This document shows positions 1 to 12,440 of a stretch of 64,000 bases of DNA, piece after piece. This DNA comes from Metellina segmentata (taxonomy: Eukaryota; Arthropoda; Arachnida; Araneae; Tetragnathidae): assembly GCA_947359465.1 (NCBI GenBank), contig OX375876.1:120213444-120277443 (forward strand). Reading direction: 5' to 3'. The position numbers and the translations under genes are program-made. Every line of letters starts with the position of its first letter. Position 1 is the stretch's first letter. The notes under the pieces are model-generated. The model worked only from the letters and a program-made list of their open reading frames with translations. It did not search any database and had not been told where the DNA came from.

Positions 1-624
1 GAATGTTGTTTTTAACCCAACTGCAATTTCGCTGAAAAAAACTCATGTTTTATTATGAGACATTGAAAACTCATGAGGTCAGAGGTTTAAAGCATTCATA
101 TCCATCATATCAAAATATAGTCACTATAAATTTTGATACAATAATATCACGCATAAAGCAATCTTTTAATTAACCTATAATACATCTAGCGAATTCTAAC
201 ATAACACATGGTCATGTATCTGGGTACAAAAATATCTAAGGTACATTGTAAGTTACACCATTTATGATAAATGGCAGCTATTTATATATTAGAAGAACAT
301 GACAGAACTTAGATCTCATTTTATTTTGCTAAGGTCTAACAATAAATTAGTCTTTTACATTAATACGCATAAGACTAATTTATTGCACTGGTCTTCTGCC
401 AAAGGATAGTATTAGCACAAAGAAAACGTATTTTATTATTGTACGCTAACATTTTGAAGAGTTGATATATTCCGAGATTCCCTATTGTTTAAGGACGAAT
501 TCATTTTAACTGGCATTATTTAATTCCACGTATATACTGTTATTTAAAAGTGAATTTATTTACTGTCATTTTCTAAATTATTTTTACGTTAGTAGATGTG
601 AAATATGATGTGACGTTATAGTTT
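1..624. other. AT-rich sequence, nothing recognised
   Basis: Low-complexity AT-rich DNA with frequent stop codons in all frames. I see no gene, RNA or element boundary here. Confidence 0.6.
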
Positions 625-858
625 TCTGGACCCTCCTGGTGGTTGGCTCGACGTGTAATCACGTCATTATCAAAACAGAACAGATCACGTTGAACTAAAT
701 ATCTCGTCTTTGGAGACAAGTGACGAGATCTTGAGCTGGCCATTATTAAAATTTGGCAATAACTTGGTGAAAGGGATACCTCGTCATTAGCAAAATTGGT
801 CAGGTTTGGATGGACTAAAACTAGGATGGATCTCGTTGGTACCACTTGAAGGGTTAAT
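625..858. repeat. R1 dispersed palindromic repeat, copy 1
   Basis: This is a diverged copy of the R1 family found about a dozen times in the window. It begins with the edge motif 'ccctcctggtggtt' and ends with 'accacttgaagggttaa', so the edges are roughly inverted copies of each other. Inside are the family's words 'atctcgtc', 'gacgagatct' and 'attagcaaaattggtcag'. The inverted edges suggest a short non-autonomous DNA element, but I cannot define target duplications. Confidence 0.6.
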
Positions 859-968
859 ATACGGTAATATGGTGAAATTGGAGCTACCTTCTTTTTTAAG
901 CTTTTGATATTTGGTTCGGATTTTGAAGTCGTCGACTGTAAAATTGATCCAAAGTTTTCATTTGTTAA

Positions 969-1466
969 CCCTTCTTTGCATAATGGTGGAAATTTCCATC
1001 ATAACATTGAAATTATATAAAAGAACAAGTTCACTTTAAGTTGATCGTGTCTGGATACCTTTTTAATGTCCATTGCATAAAAAAAACATAGCTGTCAAAA
1101 ATAAGCAAGTGTCACTATCAGTAAAACGAGCTTGAAGTTGTCATTCCGCTGTTTGTTGTAGTTGCAATAAACGTATGATTTCGTTTTTAATTTTGTTTTA
1201 TTATATTTGAGTTTCTATTGCTAAAAAAGTGAAAATGAGTGGAAGAAAGGTTTGTAACATGTGTTTCTGTTATTTTTAGAGCAATTTCTGAAAAAGTTTG
1301 CGTTTAATTTAAAAAATACCACATGATACCATCATATTGTGTTTTGCTAAATTTATACTATAAATATATACTAAGATTTTTTTAACCATTTTTCCTTTAA
1401 TTTTGAACATGAATTATATCACCTTGATTTATTTCACCAATAAAGAAAAAATCATGCAAAGAAGGG
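969..1466. mobile_element. piggyBac-like non-autonomous element (TTAA target)
   Basis: The segment is bounded by TTAA on both sides (965-968 and 1467-1470). Its ends are inverted repeats: 'cccttctttgcat' at the left and the same 13 bases inverted at the right, with two more matching bases after one mismatch. TTAA target duplication with ends starting CCC is the piggyBac signature. The 498-bp interior has no long reading frame; a very short ATG frame near 1233 runs into a stop. I read it as an internally deleted or MITE-type copy. Confidence 0.7.
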
Positions 1467-1470
1467 TTAA

Positions 1471-1947
1471 GGGGCTCCTATTTTTCGATATTTTTACTAT
1501 CATGACTGAAAACGTTTTGTTGCATTATCCCTCAACAAATTTTTGTGTGACTAGTTAAAGTTAAAACAACGCGTGTGGTGAGGCAGGCTGCCATCAAATC
1601 AAAGGAGGGTCATATGGAGCCCGCGGGTCGCGTACTCTGTTCATCAAGAAAGGAAGGTAGTGCCAGAGAGACCCTTATTCCATTTCACAATGACAATGTG
1701 TTATTCCACAATGTGAAATTCTTCCCGTCTGGGAGCAATTATTATCTACCAATGACATTTAAAGTAGTTTCATATTGTTTATTCTTTTCAACATTCTGTT
1801 TACAAAAGTGATGTTTCCTTCACTCAGCTATGAGTGTAAGACAGTGAGTACTGTGTTTTCCAAGCAGTCTGTCATCTGACAAGTAATTGTTTTTCTAAGC
1901 GTTTAGACTGTCTGATACCTTATTCACATGACTCATTGAGAAGGACA
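1471..1947. other. Unclassified sequence between two short elements
   Basis: No gene is supported. Short open frames exist by chance but none resembles a known protein. Confidence 0.5.
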
Positions 1948-1949
1948 TA

Positions 1950-2205
1950 CCGCGCCCCGGAAAGAAAAGTGACACAACACAAAAAATAAAAATTTCGATG
2001 TTATGTCATAGAAAAATATGTATGAGGTGCCCCAGCGTGTTATATTACTATTCTATGGAATATTATAGAATTTAAAGACATAAACACTTGCCTAAAATTT
2101 AGAAAAAGCTTATTTATTTCGATATAAGTTTTTTAGTATCCTTTAAGTTGATATTTCGCAAATTCTGCAATTTTGAGTTGTGTCACTTTTTTTGCCGGGG
2201 TGCAA
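1950..2205. mobile_element. TA-flanked MITE, 256 bp
   Basis: The segment is flanked by TA dinucleotides (1948-1949 and 2206-2207). Its ends form imperfect inverted repeats of about 30 bp: both share 'ccccgg', then 'aaaagtgacacaac' reading inward. There is no coding capacity. TA flanks and long inverted repeats fit a Tc1/mariner-derived MITE; the parent element is not evident in the window. Confidence 0.65.
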
Positions 2206-2207
2206 TA

Positions 2208-3332
2208 TGGTCAGTTTGTTATCAATTTTCAATTATAATCTATTATCTGCTACCTAATATAACCTACCTAATTTGATCAATCGCTCTGTAAGAACGTGGT
2301 TCCAAAATTATCCCTCCGTGTTTCTAGGTATAAGGCTTCTCGTCTTTCTAGTACTAAAAAGTGTCAGCACGTCTTACTGGTTTTTTTTCCAGGTTTTTCC
2401 AGTTTTTCTTACGGAATCGCGCTAGCTCCAAATGATGGGGCAAATGCGATGATGTTGCTTACACAGAGAGTGAAGGAAGATCATATAATTTCACATGCAC
2501 TTATTTGATCCGCGTAACTTTCCTTGCACATTACAAAATTATCTCTAAGGGTGAAATTCATTTATAGGACATCGAGATAGTGGCAGCTCCTAATTTAATA
2601 ACAGCTTCTAATGATGGATGAATACAATGCCTTGTTAAAATTTATGTACATCCATTCATTTGGAAACTATGCATATACATTACCAAAAGTTATTATCACA
2701 TTAAAGAAAAAGTACCGATCACAGCTCTAGTTTGATTGAGGTTCCCACTGGGATCATTAAAGCAATAAATGCGCAAATATTTGATGGTATATTGGTGTCG
2801 TGGGAGATTCATGTTTATTCAAAGTCTGCAAGTTTAAACCTGATCTTTCAAATATAGGCACTGTGAAAAAAATGCTTTCTGGTTTTGACAAACATATTAT
2901 AATAGTATTTTTCATTCTAGACTTGAAGAAGGAAATGAAGACAAAGAGAGGCATGCTACCAACTTTGAAGTTGTTAGATGTGACTCGATTGTTTTTGTCC
3001 AGCGCAGGAATTATACATCTACATCAAGTATTGGTAATAGACGCAAACTAAAAACTGTTTCAAAGAATCAAAAAATCCTTTATAGCAGCAAATACAATTT
3101 TTTTTTGTTTTTAGTAACTTATCGAACATCTAAAAACATCTTATAAAAAACTGCGCTTTTCTAGGCCATCATAGAAGAACGACCTTTAAGGTTTATCATA
3201 TAAAAAACGGCCTTTCTCAGGGTTATAATCTTAAAAAGGTCCTTTAGAGGGGGGCTATAATAATGTAGAAAATGTAAATTATCTCACGCAAGCCTACAAA
3301 ATACATATATACGCGTATAAAAGCGTATATGC

Positions 3333-3338
<6 letters not shown>
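2208..3338. other. No gene seen; weak internal tandem repetition
   Basis: AT-rich sequence without a supportable gene. Around 3140-3260 a loosely repeated word of about 43 bp ('ataaaaaacggcctttctc' and variants) occurs two to three times. Confidence 0.4.

Positions 3339-3339
<1 letters not shown>

Positions 3340-3392
<53 letters not shown>
3340..3392. repeat. (TA)n microsatellite
   Basis: Uninterrupted alternating TA of about 53 bases. Confidence 0.95.
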
Positions 3393-3394
<2 letters not shown>

Positions 3395-4178
3395 CAAATT
3401 TTCAAGCAAAACATTAACTGATTCTATTGGGTAAACAGAAAAAAGAACACCAGAACACAACAAGAACTTGATGGTTCGAGTAAAAACATCAAAATGGAAT
3501 CTAACCACCCTCCAAGAATGACTTAATTCAATCACACTGTGTTACATCAATGCAATGTCACGCTTCAGATTGAATTCTTTATTTACTTTTTATTACCTTT
3601 GAGACCAATATATGATCAATATAAATAAAATAAATAAGATATGATAGATAGCTTTCGTGTTTTTTGGCGACTCTGTCATAAGTGACAATGAATGTATTTG
3701 GTCTTTGGTCTTTAACAAGTGTACATCTGTGTTATAGATAGATATGTTAAGGGGTCAAATATGAATAAATGGAAAATTCAAGAGAGTGGTACTCGCCGAC
3801 TGATCTCTGGCACTGGGAACTTTGGTGTCGCTGATTGAGTTAACGCTGTGATCACGATGATTCTACGGGACCCGTATTAACTTTGAAAGATTTCATTTCT
3901 AGGGTTCTTTATTAGCTCACTCTTTACCTGTTACGCACTTTGTATTTTTCAGATATCTATGCTCCTTCGAGAAATTCAAGATTTCTGTCCTTTGCCTGTT
4001 GCTCTATCCCCTCCCCCCCCTCAATAAAATATAGATTCATACCCATTGCTTTGACCAATGCCAGCAAGTTCATTCATCTCATATTCAATCGTTGTGGTCC
4101 CTCCCAATTCAGAATCTTCACAATGACTTACGTCCTTTCAATTGGTATGTGTTGTTGTTTTTATGCGTTGTCTTTTAC
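3393..4178. other. No gene seen
   Basis: Mixed-composition sequence with a short C-run near 4010-4020. An 87-codon frame at 3940-4203 has no recognisable protein features. Confidence 0.4.
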
Positions 4179-4850
4179 ATCTAAACACGTCACGCTATGC
4201 TGACAGATATTATGTTATTCAATAGATGCACCTATACCATATCATCACAATAAATTTAAAAAAATTAACTAAAGGACTAATTGCACACTTTTACTTTCAC
4301 GAGACGAGTTCACTATAATACAAAAAAGAGTAAATACGTATGTTTATTTTAAGAGAACGAATACAAAAGCATTTAGCGCTTTTTAAAATTGTTCTTTTAT
4401 CATCGAAGCATTCAGCTCAGATCTCCAAATGCACAAGGGCTGCTCATCATGTTTTGAGACACTTAGACATTTATTAATTTGTATTTATGTCCAAAAAGTG
4501 TGGTTAACTATCTAAACATGTCACACTATGCTGAGAGATATATGTTATTCAATGTTTTTTTCCACATTATCGCAATAAATTAAAAAAACATTAACTAAAG
4601 GCTAATTGCACACTTTTACTTACTTTCACTAGATGTCTTCACTGTCACTGTAATAAAGAATACTAAATACGTATGTTTATTTTAAAAGAACGAATACATG
4701 AGCTTTAACACTTTTTTAGCATTGTTCTTTTATTATTTAAGCATTCAGATCAGATATCATATCTCCAATTGCATAAGGGCTATCCATCATGTTTTGAGAC
4801 ATTTACACATTCATTAATTTGTATTTATGTCCAAACATTATGGTTAAATA
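4179..4850. repeat. Two-copy tandem duplication, period ~331 bp
   Basis: The sequence from 'atctaaacacgtcac' (4179) to about 4509 recurs from 4510 to about 4850 with scattered substitutions and small indels. Shared landmarks are 'gaccaaac'-type words, 'aaatacgtatgtttatttta' and 'catcatgttttgagaca'. It is a local duplication of non-coding DNA. Confidence 0.85.
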
Positions 4851-6336
4851 TTGGAATGGATCTCCTTTTAAATGATTTAATCCAAAAAATTGATATTTCA
4901 CAAAAGTGTAGCAAATTAAAAAAGGAACCTGTTTGTTTAATGGTAAATCAACAAGTCGGTGAAGGTTTTACTGTTGTAAAGTTTTTATACATTGTGACTT
5001 AAACTTTTTGAGCGCTCAAACCAACTGTTCAAAACTTTCCTTTGGATAATTTGAAGTGAAGTTTAAGAAGAAAATAACTTCGTCACAAATTCACTATACA
5101 GAGAGGTTGAAAATCATATTTTGATAGTGAATACTAACTTTAGGTGTGGATTAGAACCTTTTTTCAAACAAGTAATGTAGTAATGTAATGTAATAATTAA
5201 TTTTAAAAAATTCTAAAGGACTGTAAACATTACTTTCATAAGCTTACAACGTGGTTGAAAAATAAACTAAACTGACCAGAATTTCATCCCAATTTCAATC
5301 GGAATTTATCTACTTACTTTAGAAGGAAGTAAAGCATCAAAGGTATAAACTGTATTCTTACCTGAAAAGAAAGTAAATTGTGTTAGAAACAGAAAATTAT
5401 TATGATATCAGACAAGTCCACATTTTTTAAAAACCTATTTTAGACTGCACACACACACATACATTCTAAACTTAATAATACAGTCACATTTCAAGGTGCT
5501 TATAACTTACATGCTACATGTATGAATTAAAAAATGTCAAAGAACAAATTATAATTTTTTTATACTCGAGTAACATTAAAATACATAAATAAAACAATAC
5601 ACAGAACAATATAAGCCCAGTTATGATTCTTTGACAACTGAGAAAGTTTTATTATAATTGGTAATAATGAATATATTAGTTTGTTTCCTTTATACTAAAG
5701 GTTCGATCATACAATCATACGGCAAACCATTAGGCATCGTTGTCAAGTATATCTCACTGAATTATATATACACCATTATATTTTAAAACTGGTACTAACC
5801 CAAGATATTCTTCAAGAGAATTTGAATCTACATTTTGATTCTTGGTTCATTAGTCCTGATTTGCGAAACGGAGTTTCAAAAGTGTTCAGAGTTAAGTGTA
5901 AGATACCCATCTAATTAACACTTCGGTTGCTAAAATAAATAAATATAGACAAACAAAGGAAACCTAAGTGTACATTGACACTTTTCGAAACAAAGCACGA
6001 AAGATACCAAGATATAAAGGGGTTGTGTGAGATTTGTGTACCTTTTGCGAATTTCCTGGTATAGTAAGATTTGAGGAATTTTTATTTTCCTTGCGTATTG
6101 CTTTAGTTTTAGAGAAATAAAAATCCTTTTACATCTAATCTGAAATATAAGCTGACAACATATTATGCACATTTCATATCTTTTCAGCCTTCAGTTTTTC
6201 AATGTTACCTCTATAAAACTGCTTTTCTGAAATTCTGAATAAGCTGCATATGTATAGTCTGTCCTTTGTAAACCTCTTTCGTAACTTATGACTTAACTTG
6301 GCATGCTACTCTAATGCGATTTCGTCATGATTTTTA
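4851..6336. other. AT-rich sequence, nothing recognised
   Basis: I see no gene, inverted-repeat element or RNA in this stretch. Short (CA)n at about 5448-5460. Confidence 0.5.
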
Positions 6337-6524
6337 TTTTAATCGTCCAAGTGGTTTCGATGAGATATCTCTAATCGTTCTAGATCTAACCAATTTTTTT
6401 TAATGACGAGGTATTTTGTTGGCAACTAGGATATTGCCGATTGTTTGGATGATGACGAGATCAAGATCAAATCCTTTTTGCAAATGACTAGGTGCCTCGT
6501 TAAGACCAGGAGGGTAAAACTAGT
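6337..6524. repeat. R1 dispersed palindromic repeat, copy 2
   Basis: Starts 'tcgtccaagtggtttcgatg' with 'gagatatctc' following, and ends at 'accaggagggt'. The internal order of words matches other R1 copies. Confidence 0.6.
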
Positions 6525-6569
6525 TGAAAACATCGGTGAAACGGTAATACATAAAATTATATTTTAAAT

Positions 6570-7245
6570 CTTCCTATGGGTTGTCTTGATGAAGTATCTG
6601 GTTGTCAACAGAAACAGATCAGATCTTGAACAAAGGTAACTGACCAGATCTTGGTCACGTCATTATCAAAATGTTGGTAACATCTTGATTAAAATCTTGA
6701 TCTGATTAGCGAGATTGGTTAGATTTTGATGGACGAGAAAAGACAGACATCAAATCTTGATCAAAAGATAACTGACCAGATCATGATATCTTCAGTGCAA
6801 AAAAGTTGGTAAAATCGTGATCTCTTCATAATCAAAAGTTGGTAAAACCTTGATACTTTCACTATCCAAAATTTGGTAAAATTTTGATCCTTTTATTGCC
6901 AAAAAGTTGGTAAAATCGTGATCTCTTCATAACCAAAAAGTTGGTAAAATCTTGATCACTTCATTGCCAAAAAGTTGGTAAGATCGTGATATCTTCATAA
7001 TCAAAAAGTTGGTTAAACCGTGTACCTTCGGTATCCAAAAGTTGGTAAAATATTGTTACCTTCATTGTCAAAAAGTTGGTACCATCTTTATCCCTTCATA
7101 ATCAAAAAGTTGGTACCATCTTGTTCCCTTCATTACCAAAAAGTTGATAAAATCTTGATTAAAATATTGATCACAATTTGATCTGATTTGCGAAATTGGT
7201 CAGATCTTGATGTACGAGATGTCTCGTCGAAACCCCTTTGAGGGT
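6570..7245. repeat. R1 copy with a ~37-bp tandem array
   Basis: An R1 copy with an expanded centre. From about 6780 to 7190 the unit 'aaaaagttggtaaaatcttg' plus 'atctcttcattgcc' repeats roughly ten times with substitutions. The right edge 'gagggttaa' (about 7240-7249) is the usual R1 edge. Confidence 0.8.
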
Positions 7246-7250
7246 TAATC

Positions 7251-7964
7251 GTATATAATCTTCCTTCCACTGGTTTGTTTATGCTTAAACTAAAAACTCT
7301 CTACATGCTCCAGACATTTGAAGAGAGTTTACCTCTCTGCAACTTCATTCACCATACAACCGTATGCAATCCTCATATTCCTGATGCCCATACAGCCCAA
7401 GCACATTCCTATGTATGTATTCGCCAATCGGCCTTAAAACTTTTTACCGTTTCTTCTACTCGTTCAGTGAAATGCAGCAAGACAGCTGAATATTTAAAAC
7501 TTCATTCTAGTCGGAAACTATCCGTGTCTCTAATATATTCCGGAAAGCCGATCCCACAGAGCGAGCAGTTTCGAAAGCGTAAAAGGAAGGTAATACTTAT
7601 CTTTCGAAAAGCGAACAGCCGGTCCAATACGTTAACGTAGCTCCAAATATATACATGTATTCCAAACAGTTCTGTTTGGATGTGTAGCGAACGTCAATAT
7701 GTGGAAGAAACGCTTCCTCTTGCATTTCAAAATAGAGCAAGTTACTCCACCATAAAAACCGGCCATTCTGCATAGCTTTGGAAGAACGCTGGCATACATC
7801 CGTGTATGCATCATTCAATTCTTAAAGTGGCTTGCCTTGGTAAAACACATGGTGTATTTCTTTTGTAAGTGATACTAAGGTTCAGTGTTCTCTTGAGAAA
7901 CCGTCGTTTCTAAGTCTTTCATCTGTCGATGATATGAATATATTTACAGGCAGGTGTCGAGTGT
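7251..7964. other. No gene supported; one 121-codon frame of unknown meaning
   Basis: A + strand open frame at 7275-7640 encodes 121 residues. I recognise no domain, signal peptide or repeat in it, and antisense frames of similar length are also open at 7597-7818. I treat it as a chance frame. Confidence 0.4.
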
Positions 7965-8370
7965 TAGGTGTTCTGACTCTCGAACCAGGATTTCAACATG
8001 TCTGAACATATTTGTTCAGAGTCACTGACTGAGTCATATATACAAGTGTGTTATTCATTATTGTTCCAAAACAAATTAGTGTATAAAAAAATTATGATTA
8101 AATTCACGAAGTAGTTTGAAAGATATAATCTTTTCATATCTTAATAATATTAATACATTTTCCGTCTGGTCAACAGAGATAGTGTATGATTTTCTGACTT
8201 TTGAACCAGTGTTTAACCTATCTGGACAAAGTTTTTTTTCAGAACTCATAACTGAGCCATAGCTAAATCCATTGTATATCCAAAACGAATAAACATACAG
8301 CTACAAACGAAACCAAATTAAGCGCGTATGAAATCTTTATCATTTACTTAAAGAAGTAGAGATTGAAAGA
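7965..8370. repeat. Diverged two-copy tandem duplication, period ~222 bp
   Basis: The stretch around 7969 ('ctgactctcgaaccaggatt') is echoed at about 8191 ('ctgacttttgaaccagtgtt') with similar order of flanking words ('tctgaacatatttgttcaga' against the counterpart near 8222). Confidence 0.55.
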
Positions 8371-9415
8371 TGTAGCATTTGTCAAAGTTTTGCGTACCTA
8401 TATACATTTTTTCAATACAGGTGAACAAAACGAAATGAAGCCCGAAGCAGCAGCCGGGATATCAACAACAACAAGCCTAAAAATTACCACCAAATGCCAT
8501 CAATTACACAATCTAACTTATATGCTAACATCATACTTCCGATGCAACGAGTCCAAAAAAAAGCAAAAAATAAAAATAATATGAAAATCCCCAGCCCCTA
8601 TTCAAAAATATATTCATAAATAGTAAAAAAATAAAATTGAAAAGCAATTCCCATGGCTCTGAGGAAATTACGAAAAATAATTATTTATGGGTTGTGTAGG
8701 TGTTGATATTAATAAATCTTTCAAAAATATTATTAAAGAATGAATATTTGTTATTGAGAAGTGTGTTTTTTAGATATTTACATTGTAATAAAAAGTTTGA
8801 ATCAGAATTACAAATTTTTTTTTGAAACGTACCAATTGACCAGCTATCGTGTTGTAGTATATTCTTTTAGAGATATTGGAGTCCCAAAATATTAATTTAA
8901 TGACTGTAAATTTAAAATAGCTGCGTTTATCATATACATTAATGTCAACTTTGCCGCATGAAACATAATTTTTTATGTCTAGAAAAGCAGTATTATAGTT
9001 ATCCAGATTGGTTTAAAAAAAAGAAAGTTCGTCTGAATAGATGGATTTCCAAATATTAGAAAAGTTGCTATTATTATAAAATAGGTTATTAGAATATTAT
9101 TAGAATAGGTGTTTGGGGGAGTGTATGAGCAATTTTTTCAGCCTACTGTTGCTCATATGTAGAAAACACCATTTTATGTTGTTTGGGTCAGGCTCCTCCC
9201 TGATGACGCCCTGATCCACCAACATTTCTTCATTTTTTATTATTTTTTAGGTTTTTTTTACATTTTTTCGGAAATTCTTGTGTTCTTGAAATTATATTGT
9301 TTACCATGCTATGGCTGCAGCTTCAGCGCGCTTGCATGGGTAGTTTCGAGTTTCGGTTTCTGGTTAATGCACCCAGGCTGTTTGGTTATTTTTTGTTATT
9401 TTGTGTGTGTTATGT

Positions 9416-9416
<1 letters not shown>
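8371..9416. other. AT-rich sequence, nothing recognised
   Basis: No supportable gene. Frames here are short and low complexity. Confidence 0.5.

Positions 9417-9417
<1 letters not shown>

Positions 9418-9463
<46 letters not shown>
9418..9463. repeat. (TA)n microsatellite
   Basis: About 46 bases of uninterrupted TA repeats. Confidence 0.95.
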
Positions 9464-9465
<2 letters not shown>

Positions 9466-10224
9466 GTCTGCTTAGCCTTTATGTAGCAAAATCAAATTAA
9501 CATTCTGCTAAGAACTAATCCACAACTAGAGCATACAAAATAGGGTTTAATGAATAAGAGCTTGGTTGTAAATAATTATCGGTAAGGGGGGTATCGTACA
9601 TTTTCCAGTATACCTTGATTTTAGTTGCTTTTATTTTGTATTCTTTTCTAACTGATAGATAAACATAGCTTTTAACAACAAAACTAAAAAGCATACAGCC
9701 AGCAACAATTTCAAATTTCCTACACAGTTTAATATCTTATCTCTACCAGTTGCCTTAACCTAAATCCTCTTTACTTATAAGTAACATAAAGAGGCTTATA
9801 AGCTCTCGTTTATAAGGATTAATACAATTTAAATCTGTATAGAGATACATACAGGAAAACTGAATCGCCGTCACAGTTCTTTTCGTGGAGTCAACTGTGA
9901 TCACTGCTCGCTAACGCTCGCCATTCCCCGGTGATTGTTACGCATTCCCATTTGGTTTTCTTCTCAAACGAACTACACGGACAACTCCGATGGCCTCGAA
10001 GTGTCTATTACCAGCAACGTAAATCAGAACACACTAGTATTGGAAAACGTTGAATGGTTTCAAAGGCATTCGGCTTTAAACGCTTGTGACGTCGGCGGTC
10101 GAAAATTGCAAAATTTGCGCTCGCTTCTTCATTTGAGGTACATTCATTGACTTCACATTCCGGAAAAAAGAAGAAAAAGGTGAAAAAACTAATAAATTAA
10201 TTTTTAAATGTTCTGGATTAAATT
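9464..10224. other. No gene seen
   Basis: Unclassified sequence. A 71-codon frame at 9935-10150 has no recognisable features. Confidence 0.4.
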
Positions 10225-10400
10225 TTTAAATTACGGCTGGACACAAAGGTCGCAAAAAAATAGGATTACCTGTGTGCCATATTTCATTATTGTAAGTGCC
10301 ATAGATTCTTCATAAGACTGAGCGCAGAACACAGGGACACCAACACTTCCTTTTAAAATAATGGAGATAAAACTCCAATCCCAGGCTGTTTGGCCATAGT
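10225..10400. repeat. Dispersed repeat with copies near 22.4 and 35.9 kb
   Basis: The words 'ggattacctgtgtgcc' and 'ttcattattgtaagtgccat' followed by 'agattc' recur at 22376-22425 and, more diverged, at 35940-35990. The family is unclassified. Confidence 0.6.
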
Positions 10401-11319
10401 TGTAGGTTGATTTTTTTTTTATTTTATAACGTAGGGACAATATTTGTCCAAAATGCACCAAACACAAACAGACCACGTTAATTAATGCCTATACTTCTAA
10501 GAGTTGCTTTCTTCCGACTTCTTACGTGACTACATATAGACGTATTGGAATAACAACGTAAGCTACCTGTCCCCCTGGGAGAAGGAAGTGCTTAAAACTG
10601 CGACGTACGTCACAAAACATATAAAATCTTTGCATTACAAGTTTTTCTTTAATTTTATCAAAATGTGGCGAATTTTTTTCTAATCATACGTTACGATGTT
10701 CTTTACTGCAAAACGCGCTCGTTGTTATACCTTTTTTCTTTTCTAGCTACGGAACAACCTCCCTACACCGCCCAAAGTACCACCAACACTTTATAAATAA
10801 TACATATTCTATGTCAATGATACGATACTTAACTTCAAAAGTTATCGACAGAATTGCAAATTCTTAAAGTATTCCTTGGTTTTAAATAAAGTAAATTAAT
10901 TAATTTTGGTGTTTATTACAAATATGTAACACCAATTTAGCCGATAACTGTGTTTTACGTCTGTTTTTGATTTGAAAGCAGATTGCAAAATTCGGACAAA
11001 ATGCCTGCAGAACAATTGCAATTGCTCGTAGTTGTGTTGCAAACACCGAATATAACTCTGCACCTAGGCGTGTTCCCTTTGTAAACTGGACAAAATGACT
11101 GAGGACTACCTCATTAAAGCCCATAAATTCTTGACAATAGAATGACAAATACATTTTATAGCTTTGTAGCAATAATGGGTTTCACTTCAGAACTCTATAG
11201 GCAGCTAGCCGGTTCATGGCTATGATACCGGAGAAAGGCATAGTATGAAAAAATAGGATACCTGCATTCCAAATAGCCTCTTCTAGTCACCCTAAAATGT
11301 ACTTGCGCATGTACTAAAA
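10401..11319. other. No gene seen
   Basis: AT-rich sequence; nothing recognised on either strand. Confidence 0.4.
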
Positions 11320-12440
11320 TATTTAAATTGCCATAAATCAATGACAACTATGTCAACTAAGTTACCTACTCCATCAAGATGTCAGCTATCTCCCTCCGTA
11401 GATTGTAAAGTAGATCAGGAATATCCATGCCAAAGACGAATACATAAAGATCAATCAAACTTTAAAATCCTGCCGACTAAACTCGCAGCCACACCGAACG
11501 GTCACATCTATTCAACCCCTGCTCAGATAGGGGACATGAGCTCAATCATCTCTTATACACTATCTCTCTCAATCATTCCATCCCCTGCGAATACCCCTCA
11601 AACTATGTAAGGACTGATTAAATATGGGTGTACTTCTATTTCACACCGAACCCAAACTAACACTAGAGAAGATGTAAGGATGGCATTTGAATTGCATTCC
11701 TATTTTCTTTTCCTGCTTAATGATTCTTACGTGAATTCATGACTTAACAGTGAATTCATTAAGAATGCAGAATGAAACACGAGTTTTCTTGCAACGCAGC
11801 TGTTGCTTCAAATGAAAGACAATAAGTAAGGGAAGTGTCCAAAAGGTAGAGAATCAGGGGGCTTCATACATGTCAAACTATTCTTGATGTTACAAAAACT
11901 TGCTGTAAGGTAGGTAGGTAGTTGAATTTAAGTCGCACTGGACAAACACGAAGGGCTTTTGGTGTGTCTTAACTTTATCTAAAAGGTGACGATGGAAGAC
12001 AACACCTGTAATTCTGAACCACAGTCATGTGACGAGCTCCTCACCTGAACTGGCATCTACTCTACAAACGTGTGAGCGTCTAAATATAGTCAAAATTTCA
12101 TTAACCATAACCATCATTTATGAGTTTAATTATAATACATCCGGAAACACACAAAAAAGCTTATGAAACTATTCCCTGAATACGTGCCTGTCAAATAAAA
12201 AATTGAAATGGCCATAAATCAGCTATGAATAAATTAAATAGGCACTCCTATATGATACAGGGAATCGCCCTAGATTATAAAGACAACCAAACAGCAAAAA
12301 AAAATACGAATCAATCAGTTTTTAAAAAGCTCGTAATCACACCAGCCGTCCACCTCCGCACAAGGGTGGTGCATTCTATCGGCCCGATCTCCCCCATCGC
12401 ACCCCATCCCCAGTGCATTCCCTCAAAACTATGTTAGGCC
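11320..12440. repeat. Diverged duplicate pair enclosing a SINE fragment
   Basis: Two stretches, about 11328-11612 and 12208-12437, share the same order of weakly conserved words: 'gccataaatca', 'tatag/tatat', 'gatcaatcaaactttaaaa' against 'aatcaatcagtttttaaaaa', then 'ccctcaaa(a)ctatgt'. The similarity is low and may reflect an old duplication. A minus-strand SINE fragment lies between them. Confidence 0.35.
11909..12072 (-). mobile_element. SINE 3' fragment (family A), minus strand
   Basis: Starts with the reversed tail 'aggtaggtaggtag', then 'gtcgcactgg', and contains the family body in reverse ('ctgaaccacagtca', 'gacgagctcctcacctgaac'). The tRNA-like head is missing, which is typical of 5'-truncated retroposed copies. 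Confidence 0.75.

Noticed and set aside
7275..7640. 121-codon plus frame as a small protein gene
   Set aside because: No motif, no similarity that I recognise, and antisense frames overlap its end.
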